Of a DNA stretch of 64,000 nt, positions 37,101 to 50,186 are shown piece after piece (position 1 is the stretch's first letter; each line of letters opens with the position of its first letter). Under the pieces are notes generated by a model. The model worked only from the letters and a program-made list of their open reading frames with translations, had not been told where the DNA came from and made no database searches. This DNA comes from Phorcus lineatus (taxonomy: Eukaryota > Mollusca > Gastropoda > Trochida > Trochidae), in assembly GCA_921293015.1 (NCBI GenBank), contig OV121085.1:25247911-25311910 (forward strand), given 5' to 3'. Both the position numbers and the translations under genes were made by a program.

Positions 37101-39148
37101 GTACATGAGACAACGACTATCCTGGAGGCGAAGGGCAGACCACACATGCTATCTGATTGTGTTATGCTGCTAGAGTTGTTTATCGGGTTTTATTCATTAT
37201 TTGTAAATTTGTATATATTGTATCTATCTATATACCTTCAGTGAGCTGTAACCTAAGTTTAAACAGGACGTGTTAATGGATTCTTTTCAAGTTATAATAT
37301 GAGCAATAGGGGGAACAAGATGCAGACAGAACTCTCTCATTAATGCCATGCCGTATATGTGTTGTAGAATCGGTCAATATAGAAACTATTATATTAACGA
37401 ATAACACCTTGAGTTTGCATACGGAATATTTCGTCTAAATCTGAGATTGATGTAAGCAACATTTCCTTATACTGGATAGCAGTAAGCATGCATTGGGTAC
37501 GAAATAGGATGACAAATATCTTTTTGCATTTATCCTTGTGTACAGTAGGCACTGCCCTGTCTACTTATAATGCGTATCTACAAATCTTTTTTAACGCAGT
37601 GTTTCTTTTCAGGGCTAATTTGTTCAAATGTTTGGTTCAGTATCTAAAATCCATTTATTTCAAGCCTTTAACTCTGATATGAAATTATAAAGGAAAGAGG
37701 CGGGGTGTTTGAATTTGGAACCTGCACGTAAAGTTACGTGTCATGTTGTGTGTAGTAGATAACGAACATTAAACAATTTAAACACCATTGTATTGAAAAC
37801 ATAGAGCAAAGACAATCCTTTGTTAATCGTAACTGCAGAAATATTTCGCCGACCATGATTTTCTATTTGAAAGTGTTTTTGATATTGGCCTAGAAAACGA
37901 TAGGTAATCTGTGAGCTTGGTTGGTAAGATAACCCACAACACATGACTCCAGATGTCATGAATCAAAACTTATAGATATATTGGAGCGACTTAGAGGTAC
38001 AACATTTTACTTAAGTATGCAACTGGTATGGAAATGAACACATATTTCAAACGGTCTGCTGTGTCTGTTGAGCGGGGACACTACGAGTCTGCACTGGACT
38101 TCACCAGCTGCAGCGTACTCCATACTCAGTCGATTCACTACACGCTCTTAGTTTGTTGCTATCATTTTTCTATCCTATTATATCACTTTTGTCAGTTATG
38201 AAGGTACACGTGACCATCATATTCATCTATTCATCATGTAATCCATCTATAAAACACAAATTAGTGCTGACAAATATAGGAGTAAGAATTAGCTTTGTAA
38301 CGGGTTTATGTCTTCCGTTAGGCTGTGAATTTCTTCACCAAATTCTTGAAGAAGGTCCATTAGTACATGCTTGTAATGGGGGTGTGAGGGTGTAGAGAAT
38401 ATTGCCTGCTGAGGCCTAATTCATCTGCAATATGCGTTGGTTCTATGGAGATCAAATTTCGATATATTGCAATTAAACTTTGACCATGGAAACGCCGAAG
38501 TATCGCATATGCCGTATAAATAATGACAATCTAAATTGGATTGTGTTCATTTTTTCTTTCACTCTTTGATTCTGCCATTTGAAGCACCCATCGTCGAGGA
38601 ATGGCAATTAGTCAGAGCGGGATTATACCCTGCTGTAATCTGGAGCGGGCCCTCACTCTCACGGGCCGGGCAAGGCGAGACGCTTGATGTCGAGGGGAGG
38701 GGAGGATTGCCTAATCCAGAAGGGGAGGGGCTGGGGGTCTGCAGTCTCCCTCCCCCGACTCTTTGTTGACCGGTTACTACACGGACTGGTGAGAAGTGGG
38801 GAAGAGAGTACTTGGAGAACTGAACTGCCTCTAATCTGCCAATAGGCCAACACATCCACATGCGATACGGCCCCTCGCCAGTACTGCATTACATCATGTT
38901 TATATAAACGAGCTGTTCTTCTGTACAAAGGCAGTTAAACATAATTAATAATAAGGGGGATATATCTTGCTCAATCGTTATTTAAATATTGCAAGTAAGT
39001 ATATTTATTTAGTGATAAAGTGACTTGCCCGATGTCTGAGATGCTAGTGGACCTTGCTAGCCACCTCACTTGAGACTTCTATGTTAATCTGATGTTCCAT
39101 TTATGATTTTCATGAGGTGAGTTCTAATAGGATACTTGCTAATCTTTG
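37101..39148. other. non-coding stretch, nothing recognised
   Basis: Mostly AT-rich. A GC-rich patch at 38580-38880 has G-runs (38690-38745) and overlapping ORFs of 77-100 codons on both strands, none with a domain. A regulatory role is possible but unsupported. Confidence 0.4.
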
Positions 39149-39375
39149 CAGGTTAAATTCAAATCCTCTCAGCTTGAAGTACATAGTTTCAATTAGACGT
39201 TTTGACTAATATGTAACGAATGGCATCAGATTTAACTACGTATGTAAATGAATTAAAAACAAAATTCCAATAGTAAGTCATCTCAAACGTTTTGACATCT
39301 ATGTTTATATGATGATCAAGTTTTTGTCATTCCCAAGATAACCCAAAGAAATTAAACTTGAAATTATGAGGTTGT
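39149..39375. repeat. dispersed repeat, copy 1 (uncertain)
   Basis: The segment starts GCAGGTTAAATTCAAATCCT and ends ATGAGGTTGTAGCCAGG. The same two anchors in the same order and orientation occur at about 50184-50380, with recognisable but heavily eroded sequence between. No coding capacity, ends not fixed. Confidence 0.4.
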
Positions 39376-40679
39376 AGCCAGGCTGTTTCCACACGATATT
39401 GCAATAAAATTTGAATAGTATACAATGAGAATTGAATTAATGAAATTATCTACACAAAGATAAATAACCATTGACGTATATATGGACATAACGTTTAGTG
39501 AAGAACACTCTTGTCTCGAGTCTCTATGTGCAACTTATAAATATATGTCACAGAAAGTCACTACAAATACTGTATGCATCAGTCAAAGTTTCGAAACTTT
39601 CATACCTTGAAACTTAAACATCATCTCTCCACCCTTTCTTCTTGGATTTAATATCCAATTTATATTTCAAATGTCATCATTTCTATAATAGTAGTACTGA
39701 TTTTACCCTTGCAAGGTTTTGGATACAACTACACCCGCAGCAGCATGCGGAAAAAATGTTTTAAAAGGCCAACATACAATATGCAATATTCCTTTCATGT
39801 CCATGTTAATGTAACATCTCATGTATTACCAGTCTAATAAACAATTTGCAATATTTCTTTCATAATCTTGTACATGTAAATGTAGATGGGGACAAAAACA
39901 CAGAAAATGAAATGAAAACATTAACGGTCATAGTATTCTGCGCGATTTAGAATCTACCGTCACCAACCCAAGAAGCGTGCCGAATGTCAAGCAGATGGAC
40001 TGTGGGTCGATTTCCGTTTATGATCACTTGTATACTAAGAATTAATTTTTAACAAATACTTATTTGTCTTGCGCACAATTTTTTTTTATATGAAACATAT
40101 TGTTATGATTATGTTGTATGTTTTATCTAAATAAGGTAAGCATATCATATATTGTAGTTAGTCAGAGAAGAATCCATAAAGGTAAATTTTCTCCAATAGC
40201 TATCTTAACTTACTTCCTTTTATGTTCTGCTTTATTCATAACAAGTGATAACCTCGAAATGTCAATGTTTCTGAAGATTAGTGGAAATAGATTTTTAAAA
40301 AACTTTTATTTGAACTAAATAGGTTATGTTTCTGTGTAAGTCATATTTCTGAAATATTTTCCAAAAAGATTTTGTAATTTAGTTTTCATTTTCAACTACC
40401 AATAAAAACCCACGAGGAAACGCTCTTTCTATGCGTTTAAGTTGTTATAGCAGGCGTTATATTATAGTGGAGAAAACACTCAAGGAATGATGCATTAGCT
40501 GCAATATACTGAAGATCTTCCAATTCTTTTCGGTGCTTTTAGTGGAAAGTTGTTCTTAAAATTTACAAAATGGTGAATATTCAATGCGATTCGTCGATAT
40601 CGTGAACGACTTTATCTGTTAAAAGTCTATAAACACGAGTAGTGAATGACAGCAAATGCGCAAGGGAAATCGTACATAT
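39376..40679. other. AT-rich non-coding stretch
   Basis: Nothing recognised beyond short motif-free ORFs. Confidence 0.45.
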
Positions 40680-40780
40680 ATTCTGAGACAGGTTACCCGT
40701 ATTGACAAGTCAAGTTCTGAGACAGATTACTCTTATTGATTAGGGATATTCTGAGACAAGTTACCCGTACTGACTGGGGA
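40680..40780. repeat. three-unit short tandem repeat
   Basis: TTCTGAGACAGGTTACCCGT with ATTGAC occurs three times with spacing of about 35 bp and point differences between copies. Confidence 0.75.
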
Positions 40781-41529
40781 TGCTTAGTATACGTTCCTTA
40801 GTGTTATGTTTGAAGCAAGCACTGACGACATGAATGTGGTTCTGTGAGTCATGAGAAGAAGTGCGTCCAGCTCCACCAGCCCTGGCCGCGTGCTCACTTT
40901 AATGAGAGTAGAAGAGAGGAGAAGAGAGGAGAAGGCGAGATTAACAAGCAGCTCCAGGCGGCCGGCCAGCTCCATCTAACAGCCTGCTGGCTCACTAGAT
41001 CTGCTGCAGCGCCACCACCGCATACTAATCTCTTTGTCCCGTCTCGTGATTGCAGATATTGCTGTCACGACAAGCAGTTTGTTTGATGATAGTAATTCGA
41101 AAAACATATTGTAAAACTGAACAGCGCCCCTTGAGAGAGGTTGTAACAGCGTACTTCTGCAGTGCACATATTGTTTCGGGAGAGATGAATTGGGAGCAGT
41201 GAAGGGCTCCTCAAATACCACGACGCTCACTGTCGTAATTGTTGTCTATAAATTTGACTTTAGAATCGCACTGCTAAGCTACTGCCATCACATGAAAGCG
41301 ACACACGTGTTCCTTCAAATAATCAGCCAAATATACGCGCAATAACACTCAGTTTCAGCTCTGCCATAAATTTGTGCAGTTGGCCCCGGTACGATAAACA
41401 GCGACTGCCAGCTGACGGGGTGGACTTAGCGAACAGGTGGAGGAGAGGATGGGCTCAACGAACAGGGAATTCTCGAAAGGTCTTAATTGTAAAAGTAACA
41501 CTTGCAAATCATTCTTTTATATGTCATGT
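40781..41529. other. non-coding stretch with GC-rich patch
   Basis: At 40840-41080 the sequence is GC-rich, with AGAAGAGAGG repeats and overlapping ORFs of 63-84 codons. A plus-strand acceptor-like CTCGTGATTGCAG ends at 41054, but no donor follows. Confidence 0.4.
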
Positions 41530-42485
41530 TGTGTCATCCGATATTACAGGTATAATTAACATGACGACAGAGGTTGTGTTATCCGTTATTACAGGTATAA
41601 TTAACATGACGACAGAGGTTGTGTTATCCGATATTACACGTAAACCTGACCTAACAGAGGTTGTGTAATCCGATATAACAGTTATAATTAACATGGCGAC
41701 AGAGGTTGTGTTATCCGATATTACAAGTATAACTGACATTATAAGGTTGTGTCATCCGATATTACAGGTATAATTGACATGACGATAGTGGTTGTGTCAT
41801 CCGATATTACAGGTATAATTGACATGACGATAGTGGTTGTGTCATCCGATATTACAGGTATAATTGACATGACGACAGAGGTTATGTCATCCGATATTAC
41901 AAGTATAACTGACATTATAAGGTTGTGTCATCCGATATTACAGGTATAATTGACATGACGACAGAGGTTGTGTCATCCGATATTACAGGTATAACTGACA
42001 TTATAAGGTTGTGTTATCCGATATTACAGGTATAATTAACATGACGACAGAGGTTGTGTCATCCGATATTACAAGTATAACTGACATTATAAGGTTGTGT
42101 CATCCGATATTACAGGTATAATTGACATGACGACAGAGGTTGTGTCATCCGATATTACAGGTATAACTGACATTATAAGGTTGTGTTATCCGATATTACA
42201 GGTATAATTAACATGACGACAGAGGTTGTGTCATCCGATATTACAAGTATAACTGACATTATAAGGTTGTGTCATCCGATATTACAGGTATAACTGACAT
42301 TATAAGGTTGTGTTATCCGATATTACAGGTATAATTAACATGACGACAGAGGTTGTGTCATCCGATATTACAAGTATAACTGACATTATAAGGTTGTGTC
42401 ATCCGATATTACAGGTATAACTGACATTATAAGGTTGTGTCATCCGATATTACAGGTATAATTAACATGACGATAGTGGTTGTGT
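41530..42485. repeat. 41/45-bp composite minisatellite, ~22 units
   Basis: Two unit types share TGTGTCATCCGATATTACAG. Type A (45 bp) continues GTATAATTAACATGACGACA and GAGGT. Type B (41 bp) continues GTATAACTGACATTATAAGG. They alternate A-B, and a four-unit block of 172 bp recurs (TATAATTAAC at 42031 and 42203). So there is higher-order structure in the right half, while the left half is mostly type A. Confidence 0.95.
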
Positions 42486-42976
42486 CAACTCAGATTCAGA
42501 TTATAACTGGCATGGCGACGGAGGTTGTATCATCTGAAATTACACTATGACCGACATGAAGAGGTTGTTTCGTCTGTCATCTGACATATTACGCGTATGA
42601 CTGACACAAAGAAAACCACTATTGAACTATACACGCATCAGGTGACTCAGACCACAACTTATTATCAGAAACAGTAAAGCCGGTCCGTGTACTCGAATTG
42701 CGATGTATGAGTTTGACATTTAACCTTTTTCACACTTTAACTTCTTAAAATGTTACATAAATCAAGATCACTTTAGAATGCTTCAATATGTCGACAAGGG
42801 AAAAAAAGTTTGGTGTGTACAGCTGCATGTTGTAAATAACTTTATCTGGGTGCAAGAAGGTATGGCAGCGAGTGGGTGCAAGGTACCCGTTTTATTGCCG
42901 AGCATTTAGAGAGAGGGAGAGAGCCGCACTGTGGATCAACTGTAGACTTCTTATCCAGCAGGCTGCACGCGCTCAC
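42486..42976. other. non-coding stretch
   Basis: A few decayed array-like words (GTATGACTGACA) persist to 42610. On the minus strand this would be the second intron downstream of the 43.4-kb promoter. Confidence 0.4.
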
Positions 42977-43003
42977 CTCGTACGTCCATAGGTCCAAGGA
43001 CTG
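42977..43003 (-). CDS. candidate second exon with start codon
   Basis: On the minus strand, CATGTGTCAG (acceptor) and GTACGAG/GTGAGC (donor) bracket 27 nt that contain CCTATGGACGTACGAG. The ATG opens MDVR and exits in phase 1. An alternative acceptor, CGTCTCCTTAACCAG, would begin the exon about 40 nt earlier without changing the start codon. It lies 321 bp downstream of the leader exon at 43325, a usual small first-intron distance. Confidence 0.38.
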
Positions 43004-43324
43004 CTGACACATGTGTGTTAAAAGAGCACTCAGATTATCTGGTTAAGGAGACGTACAGTGCAATGGTAGACCTATGAAGCGTCCGTAAAATATGTAAGAC
43101 CTGCCTTCCTGTCCGTCTGCAATGTTGACAGCCAATTACAACAAGGGGGCGATGTGAGAAGACGTTATGAGCGTCAACTACTGTATGAGCTGGTTTATGT
43201 GAACCATGAAATAATAGCTGACTTTATTAGGTGTCTACAGCACTCCAGAGAGCTACTTTACTGCATGGCCTAATAAATATTGATGTATTAGTCAACATCA
43301 TCCACACACGGCGTGTGTACTTAC

Positions 43325-43403
43325 CCGGACAGTTATACTGTTCCCTCGGTAAGTGGGACAATATAATCTCGCAGCTCACTTGATTAACACATCGGCCGAG
43401 CAC
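43325..43403 (-). other. candidate 5'UTR exon 1
   Basis: Non-coding leader between the start site expected about 27-32 bp below the TATA box and a consensus donor, CTGTCCGG/GTAAGTAC (GT at 43323-43324). Its only ATG is followed by a stop after two codons. With the CRE and TATA upstream and a second exon candidate at 42977, this is the most complete host transcription-unit signal in the window. The start site is inferred from TATA spacing and could be off by several bases. Confidence 0.55.
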
Positions 43404-43428
43404 GCAACTCTCAGCACAAGTGCGAGGA

Positions 43429-43435
43429 ATTTATA
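43429..43435 (-). promoter_or_regulatory. TATA box
   Basis: The minus strand reads CTATAAATTCC, a good TATA consensus set in otherwise GC-balanced sequence. An E-box CAGCTG lies about 11 bp upstream (43446-43451). Confidence 0.6.
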
Positions 43436-43508
43436 GTGTGGTAGTCAGCTGTCATCTGACACGGCAACACAGACTATGTTATGATTACACTCAAACACTC
43501 GCGCCGAG

Positions 43509-43516
43509 TGACGTCA
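43509..43516. promoter_or_regulatory. cAMP-response element (full palindromic CRE)
   Basis: TGACGTCA, the full CREB/ATF palindrome, lies about 74 bp upstream of the TATA box, the position typical of CRE-driven promoters in neural and endocrine genes. Function is inferred from motif and spacing only. Confidence 0.6.
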
Positions 43517-43667
43517 TCATACATATTGAACACTGTCATCGTTCCTGCTAAAATTAGACCACACTGGTCACTGGTAAACGGTGTAGTTAGGTTATATCAA
43601 ATGTTACGATGTCACAACTGCTTTGTTTTCCTTTAAAGTTTAATGTTTGCTAAAGAGTACAATAATG

Positions 43668-44105
43668 AAAAGGTTTATAGAACGTTAGAGTATCAATTAG
43701 TCAAACATGACCGAAACGTTATATAGCATTATATGTAAACGTTTATAGAGTATTGATAAGTACAACATGGCCGAGCCGTTTTATAGCATTATATGTAAAC
43801 GTTTATAGAGTATTAATTAGTACACCGTGACCGAAACGTTTTATAGCATTATATGTAAACGTTTATAGAGTATTAATTAGTATACCGTGACCGAAACGTT
43901 TTATAGCATTATATGTAAACGTTCATAGAGTATTGATTAGTACACCGTGACCGAAACGTTTTATAGCATTATATGTAAACGTTTATAGAGTATTAATTAG
44001 TACACCGTGACCGAAACGTTTTATAGCATTATATGTAAACGTTCATAGAGTATTGATTAGTACAACATGGCCGAAACGTTTGATAGCATTATAGATAAAC
44101 CTTTA
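43668..44105. repeat. 60-bp minisatellite, ~7 units
   Basis: AAACGTTTATAGAGTATTAA with TTAGTACACCGTGACCGAAA recurs at an exact 60-bp period. It starts about 150 bp upstream of the CRE promoter. Outer units are diverged and inner ones nearly identical. Confidence 0.96.
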
Positions 44106-44947
44106 TAGAGTATTAGTTAGAGAACATTAAAAACCTTTTGATAGCGTTAGAGGCACACGGTGATAGATTAATAAAGAGAATCCTTTGTTGAATGGTACAA
44201 ATATATAAATGTTACAAGAAAAGAATTTAATTCTTCAATGGCATTTAGAAGTTGGTTTGATAATACAAGACAATGCTTATGGATAACAACTTCTTTATTT
44301 GATTTCTAACGAAGTGAGGTAGCCCAGAAACGTCGTTAGAATTGAAATTAAGAAGTTGGTATCCATAAGAAGTTCCTTGTTAGATTAGAATTGCTAAAGT
44401 CACGTCATTCAATAAAGTTAAAACGCATCATTTCATTTTAAGTCGAAAAATTAAATTTAGAAAGAAAGATTATTGTTCTATAACAAAATCTATCCAACGG
44501 TGGCGGATCCGTAATAAGACAATAGAGTTGCAGTACAACCCGTGTCTAGTACTTTGTTCTTTTTATAAAATGGCTGAAAATAAATTCTACCCTTTTCACC
44601 ATGGATAGTTCAGCAAATGGAGATTAAACACAGATTTTATGGAGCATCAGTTCGTATTAAGGAAGATGGAGTTACTTCCCTTTCCCCATGTTCGGTCTCC
44701 AGGGGAAAACTTTGCAAGTGCTTTACTTATTTGTCAAAAAGAAGTATGAAATATGTTTGGAAACGTGGTTTGTCCAACTGTTACCATAATGCCTTGGTTG
44801 ATCGTGGAAGTGTTTTTACAGTGATAGACCTGGGTTGACATTATGGCTCACGCTTACAACTGATGTAGTGAAATACGCTTAAACCTGATACAGTGAAATA
44901 CGTATATGAACATTACAGCTCCGCATACAGCCATTACATCCGAAATC
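44106..44947. other. non-coding stretch, nothing recognised
   Basis: AT-rich spacer between two arrays, with a 73-codon plus-strand ORF (44617-44838) of no known family. Confidence 0.45.
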
Positions 44948-47115
44948 CGAAATACTGGTGTGGCAGATACATCTTACTTATACAACCAAGACAGTGGAAA
45001 TACTGGTGTGGCAGTTAGAGCTTACTATAGCTTACTAATACAACCATGACGGTGGAAATACTGGTGTGGCAGTTAGAGCTTACTATAGCTTACTAATACA
45101 ACCATGACGGTGGAAATACTGATGTGGCAGTTAGAGTTTACTATAGCTTACTAATACAACCATGACGGTGGAAATACTGGTGTGGCAGTTAGAGCTTACT
45201 ATAGCTTACTAATACAACCATGACGGTGGAAATACTGGTGTGGCAGTTAGAGCTTACTATAGCTTACTAATACAACCGTTACGGTGGAAATACTGGTGTG
45301 GCAGTTAGAGCTTACTATAGCTTACTAATACAACCATGACGGTGGAAATACTGGTGTGGCAGTTAGAGCTTACTATAGCTTACTAATACAACCGTTACGG
45401 TGGAAATACTGGTGTGGCAGTTAGAGCTTACTATAGCTTACTAATACAACCATTACGGTGGAAATACTGGTGTGGCAGTTAGAGCTTACTATAGCTTAAT
45501 AATACAACCATTACGGTGGAAATACTGGTGTGGCAGTTAGAGCTTACTATAGCTTACCAATACAACCATGACGGTGGAAATACTGGTGTGGCAGTTAGAG
45601 CTTACTATAGCTTACCAATACAACCATGACGGTGGAAATACTGGTGTGGCAGTTAGAGCTTACTATAGCTTACTAATACAACCATTACGGTGGAAATACT
45701 GGTGTGGCAGTTAGAGCTTACTATAGCTTACTAATACAACCATTACGGTGGAAATACCGATGTGGCAGTTAGAGCTTACTATAGCTTACTAATACAACCA
45801 TGACGGTGGAAATACTGGTGTGGCAGTTAGAGCTTACTATAGCTTACTAATACAACCATTACGGTGGAAATACTGGTGTGGCAGTTAGAGCTTACTATAG
45901 CTTACTAATACAACCATGACGGTGGAAATACTGGTGTGGCAGTTAGAACTTACTACAGCTTACTAATACAACCATGACTGTGGAAATACTGATGTGGCAG
46001 TTAGAGCTTACTATAGCTTACTAATACAACCATGACGGTGGAAATACTGATGTGGCAGTTAGAGCTTACTATAGCTTACTAATACAACCATTGCGGTGGA
46101 AATACTGATGTGGCAGTTAGAGCTTACTATAGCTTACTAATACAACCATTACGGTGGAAATACTGATGTGGCAGTTAGAGCTTACTATAGCTTACTAATA
46201 CAACCATTACGGTGGAAATACTGGTGTGGCAGTTAGAGCTTACTATAGCTTACTAATACAACCATTACGGTGGAAATACTGATGTGGCAGTTAGAGTTTA
46301 CTATAGCTTACTAATACAACCATTACGGTGGAAATACTGATGTGGCAGTTAGAGTTTACTATAGCTTACTAATACAACCATTACGGTGGAAATACTGGTG
46401 TGGCAGTTAGAGCTTACTATAGCTTACTAATACAACCATGACGGTGGAAATACTGGTGTGGCAGTTAGAGCTTACTATAGCTTACTAATACAACCATGAC
46501 GGTGGAAATACTGGTGTGGCAGTTAGAGCTTACTATAGCTTACTAATACAACCATGACGGTGGAAATACTGGTGTGGCAGTTAGAGCTTACTATAGCTTA
46601 CTAATACAACCATGACGGTGGAAATACTGGTGTGGCAGTTAGAGCTTACTATAGCTTAATAATACAACCATGACGGTGGAAATACTGGTGTGGCAGTTAG
46701 AGCTTACTATAGCTTACTAATACAACCATGACGGTGGAAATACTGATGTGGCAGTTAGAGTTTACTATAGCTTACTAATACAACCATGACGGTGGAAATA
46801 CTGGTGTGGCAGTGAGAGCTTACTATAGCTTACTAATACAACCATGACGGTGGAAATACTGATGTGGCAGTTAGAGCTTACTATAGCTTACTAATACAAC
46901 CATGACAGTGGAAATACCGATGTGGCAGTTAGAGCTTACTATAGCTTACTAATACAACCATTACGGTGGAAATACTGGTGTGGCAGTTAGAGCTTACTAT
47001 AGCTTACTAATACAACCATTACGGTGGAAATACTGGTGTGGCAGTTAGAGCTTATAATAGATTATTTATGTAACCATGACATTCGAAATACTGATGTGGC
47101 AGTTAGAGCTTACTA
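44948..47115. repeat. 58-bp minisatellite, ~37 units
   Basis: The largest array here: GGTGGAAATACTGGTGTGGC, AGTTAGAGCTTACTATAGCT and TACTAATACAACCATGAC at an exact 58-bp period. Sub-variants (CATGAC or CATTAC, CTGGTG or CTGATG) are mixed in short blocks. Each unit has an internal AGCTTACTATAGCTTACT direct duplication. The last two units decay on the right. Confidence 0.97.
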
Positions 47116-47548
47116 TAGCTGTTTAGTGTTTACTAAAGCTTACTTACGTAACCAGGATAATTGACAAGCTGTTATAAGTTTCCAAAGCTTTCTTATACAC
47201 ACCATAACAGTGATAATACTGCTTATGGATTAGACTACAAAAGCAAGGACTTTGTGACAATGCGATTCAAATTCACTTAGATTTATCTTATAATATATTT
47301 TTGATCATGTCAATAGGGATTGCAGTTAGATTTCACGCTATGATCTATCGACGGCAAATGTGAATGTTATAATTAAAAGTTTTATGAATATTTGAGGGAG
47401 AATCAAATCTGTTATCTGAATATTCAAAACCCATATACGAAAGATATCAAGAATAAATTTTACACTAGCAGTTGCAGCTCGTAGACGAATAGGTGCGGTA
47501 TTTGACAAAGACATTGGTTGTTTAATGAGAGGCATTTTACGCTTCGTA
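47116..47548. other. AT-rich spacer
   Basis: Nothing recognised. It separates the 58-bp array from the polypurine tract. Confidence 0.45.
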
Positions 47549-48662
47549 GTGGAGAGACAGAGAGAGTGGGGAGGGAGGAGACAGAGAGAGTGGGGCGAGA
47601 GAAGGAGAAGACAGGGGAATGGGGAGGGAGGAGATAGAGAGAGTGGGGAGATAGGGAGATTACAGAGAGTGGGGGAGAGAGGGAGAAGACAGAGAGCGTG
47701 GGGATGCAGGAGACAGTGAGAGTGGGGAGGGAGCAGCCAGAGAATGAGGGGAGGGAGGAGACAGAGAGAGTGGGGGAGAGAGGAGGATTACAGAGAGAGT
47801 GGGTAGGGAGGAGACAGAGAGAGTGGGGGTAGAGAGGGAGAAGACAGAGAGAACGGGGAGGGAAGAGACAGAGAGAACGGGGAGGGAGGAGACAGAGAGA
47901 GTGGGTGTAGAGAGGGAGAAGACAGAGAGAGTTGGTAGGGAGGAGACAGAGAGAGTTGGGCGAGAGAGGGAGAAGACAGGGAAATGGGGAGGAGGAGATA
48001 GAGAGAGTGGGGAGATAGGGAGATTACAGAGAGTGGGGGAGAGAGGGAGAAGACAGAGAGCGTGGGGAGGCAGGAGACAGAGAGAGTGGGGAGGGAGCAG
48101 ACAAAGAATGAGGGGAGGGAGGAGACAGAGAGAGTGGAGGAGAGAGGAGGATTACAGAGAGAGTGGGTAGGGAGGAGACAGAGAGAGTTGGTAGGGAGGA
48201 GAAAGAGAATGAGGGGAGGGGGGGAGACAGAGAGGGTGGGGAGGGAGGAGAAAGAGAATGAGGAGAGGGAGGGGACAGAGAATGAGAGGAGGGAGGGGAC
48301 AGAGAGAGTGGGGAGGGAGGAGACAGAGAATGAGGGTAGGGAGGAGACAGAGAGAGTGGGGGAGGGAGGGAGAAGACAGAGAGAACGGGGAGGGAGGGGA
48401 CAGAGAGAGTGGGGAGGGAGGAGACAGAGAGAGAGGGGAGGGAGGAGACAGAGAGTGGGGAGGGAGGGGACAGAGAATGAGGGGAGGGAGGGGACAGAAA
48501 ATGAGGGGAGGGAGGGGACAGAAAATGAGGGGAGGGAGGGAGGAGACAGAGAGAATGGGGAGGGAGGGGACAGAGAGAGTGGCGAGGGAGGGGACAGAGA
48601 GAGTGGCGAGGGAGGAGACACAGAGAGAGCGGGGAGGGAGGAGATAGACAGAGTGGGAAAGA
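47549..48662. repeat. polypurine minisatellite, ~1.1 kb
   Basis: Units of roughly 24-27 bp of the form GGGAGGAGACAGAGAGAGTG run for 1.1 kb with nearly all purines on the plus strand. Longer blocks repeat: the GAGATAGGGAGATTACAG segment occurs near 47647 and 48010. All frames on both strands are low in stops, giving overlapping repetitive ORFs of up to 277 codons that I do not call genes. Such a tract can form triplex (H-) DNA. Confidence 0.95.
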
Positions 48663-50186
48663 TATGAACATGCGAGATGTAGAGGTAAAAAATAGAAAGT
48701 TAGTATCGAAAACTATATGCAGATCGTATTAGAGGGAAGAAAAGATATGCAGGGATAATAATAGGGAGAATAGAAAGAGATGGTTAGGGAGATGGAGGAA
48801 GAGAGAGAGAGAGGTAGAGGAGGAGTACAAGGAAGCATGCCGAGCCTCACACCACACGCACATTCAGTAACGGTGACTCGACATTTATACACAGACGTCA
48901 CACAGATAACAATACAAACAGTCATTGTCGGTCTTGAGTTTTTAAAAACCTAAAACTTCATTTTCCTAATCATTAAAACATATAAATATATATATATATA
49001 TTAGTATCATTAATTACCTTTATTATATGGACACCGTTCGTAGCTTATATTTTGTTGTCAGAGTTAACTATCAATATTTTGTTGTCACAGTTAGTATTAA
49101 TAATTTGTTATCGGGTCATAGTAAATGTATGTTATAAGTGTGATCACAATGAGTGTTGTCTCTTGTGGTCACTATAAGTATTCCTATTGTGTGGACACAG
49201 TTAGTGGTTACATTAAGGAAAAAACATGAAAAAACGGAAATGTAAATGCAAAACGCTTGTGCAATATTTTGGAATTTGAATCAAATAAACACAATAGATA
49301 CATATCTCATTGTTTTCATTGATAAAATTCATTATCTACTATAAAACATATTACAGATCAAGTATCATCATGTATCATAGAACATTTAAAATATGGTTCT
49401 GTAACCGCAATCAAATTGACAACTCACCCTGATCTGATAATGTAAATTTTTCTGTGCAGTTTATGTATTTATGAGCTTGCAGTAAACATTGCCTAAAATA
49501 TATTGAAAACAATGTTTTCACTCAAAAATGTGATGCCCAGTAATAGTTATGTTAAGCAAAAAGACTGGCTCAAAAAAGCTGGTAATGGTTTCAATCCGTA
49601 ATGTAATTATTTTACTTTCATAATCTCATACCGTGCTGCATTGGCACATTTCAACGTTTCGATAAAAATGAAATTGGGCAGTATGGACATTTTACAGTTT
49701 ATTTGCAAGAAACGAGTTTAACAGGCATTGTTTCACTGTGATACATTCCTGTTTTATTTCAACATGCTGATATGTAATATCACTGTGCCAATTCCTGTTT
49801 TATGACATCAAAGAGAAGGAAAGTCGTTTACTTGTTAGGTTTCTTACAAAAAAGGACATATACCACCATTCACACAAGTGCAGGATCAATTATCAAGCAA
49901 AGTAAGAGAGTTTGAGGTTATCGACGTGATCACTGTTTTAGTTAACCAAGACAGAAACATTGACCAAAACGTTTGTATAAATTGCACAATCCGACATGTG
50001 ACACTTGGATCCCCTCTTCATCACAGAAAGTACTTAAGTCTTTAATTCTTTTTAAGCAGAAATGTATCTGTAGTTCAAATTCTTTTGAGTTTCCTGTACT
50101 TAATTTAGTGTCTTGTGTTATTTTAAATGGTTTTAAAAAGATACAGTTCTAATCGAGATCATACTGAAAATCATTATAAAATTTTG
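48663..50186. other. non-coding stretch, nothing recognised
   Basis: Starts purine-rich (to about 48830), contains a short (TA)n at 48988-49000, then is AT-rich. Confidence 0.45.

Noticed and set aside
47788-48671. 277- and 215-codon minus-strand and 201-codon plus-strand repetitive ORFs
   Set aside because: Low-complexity Ser/Leu/Pro or Arg/Glu/Gly translations of a polypurine array, open in several frames at once.
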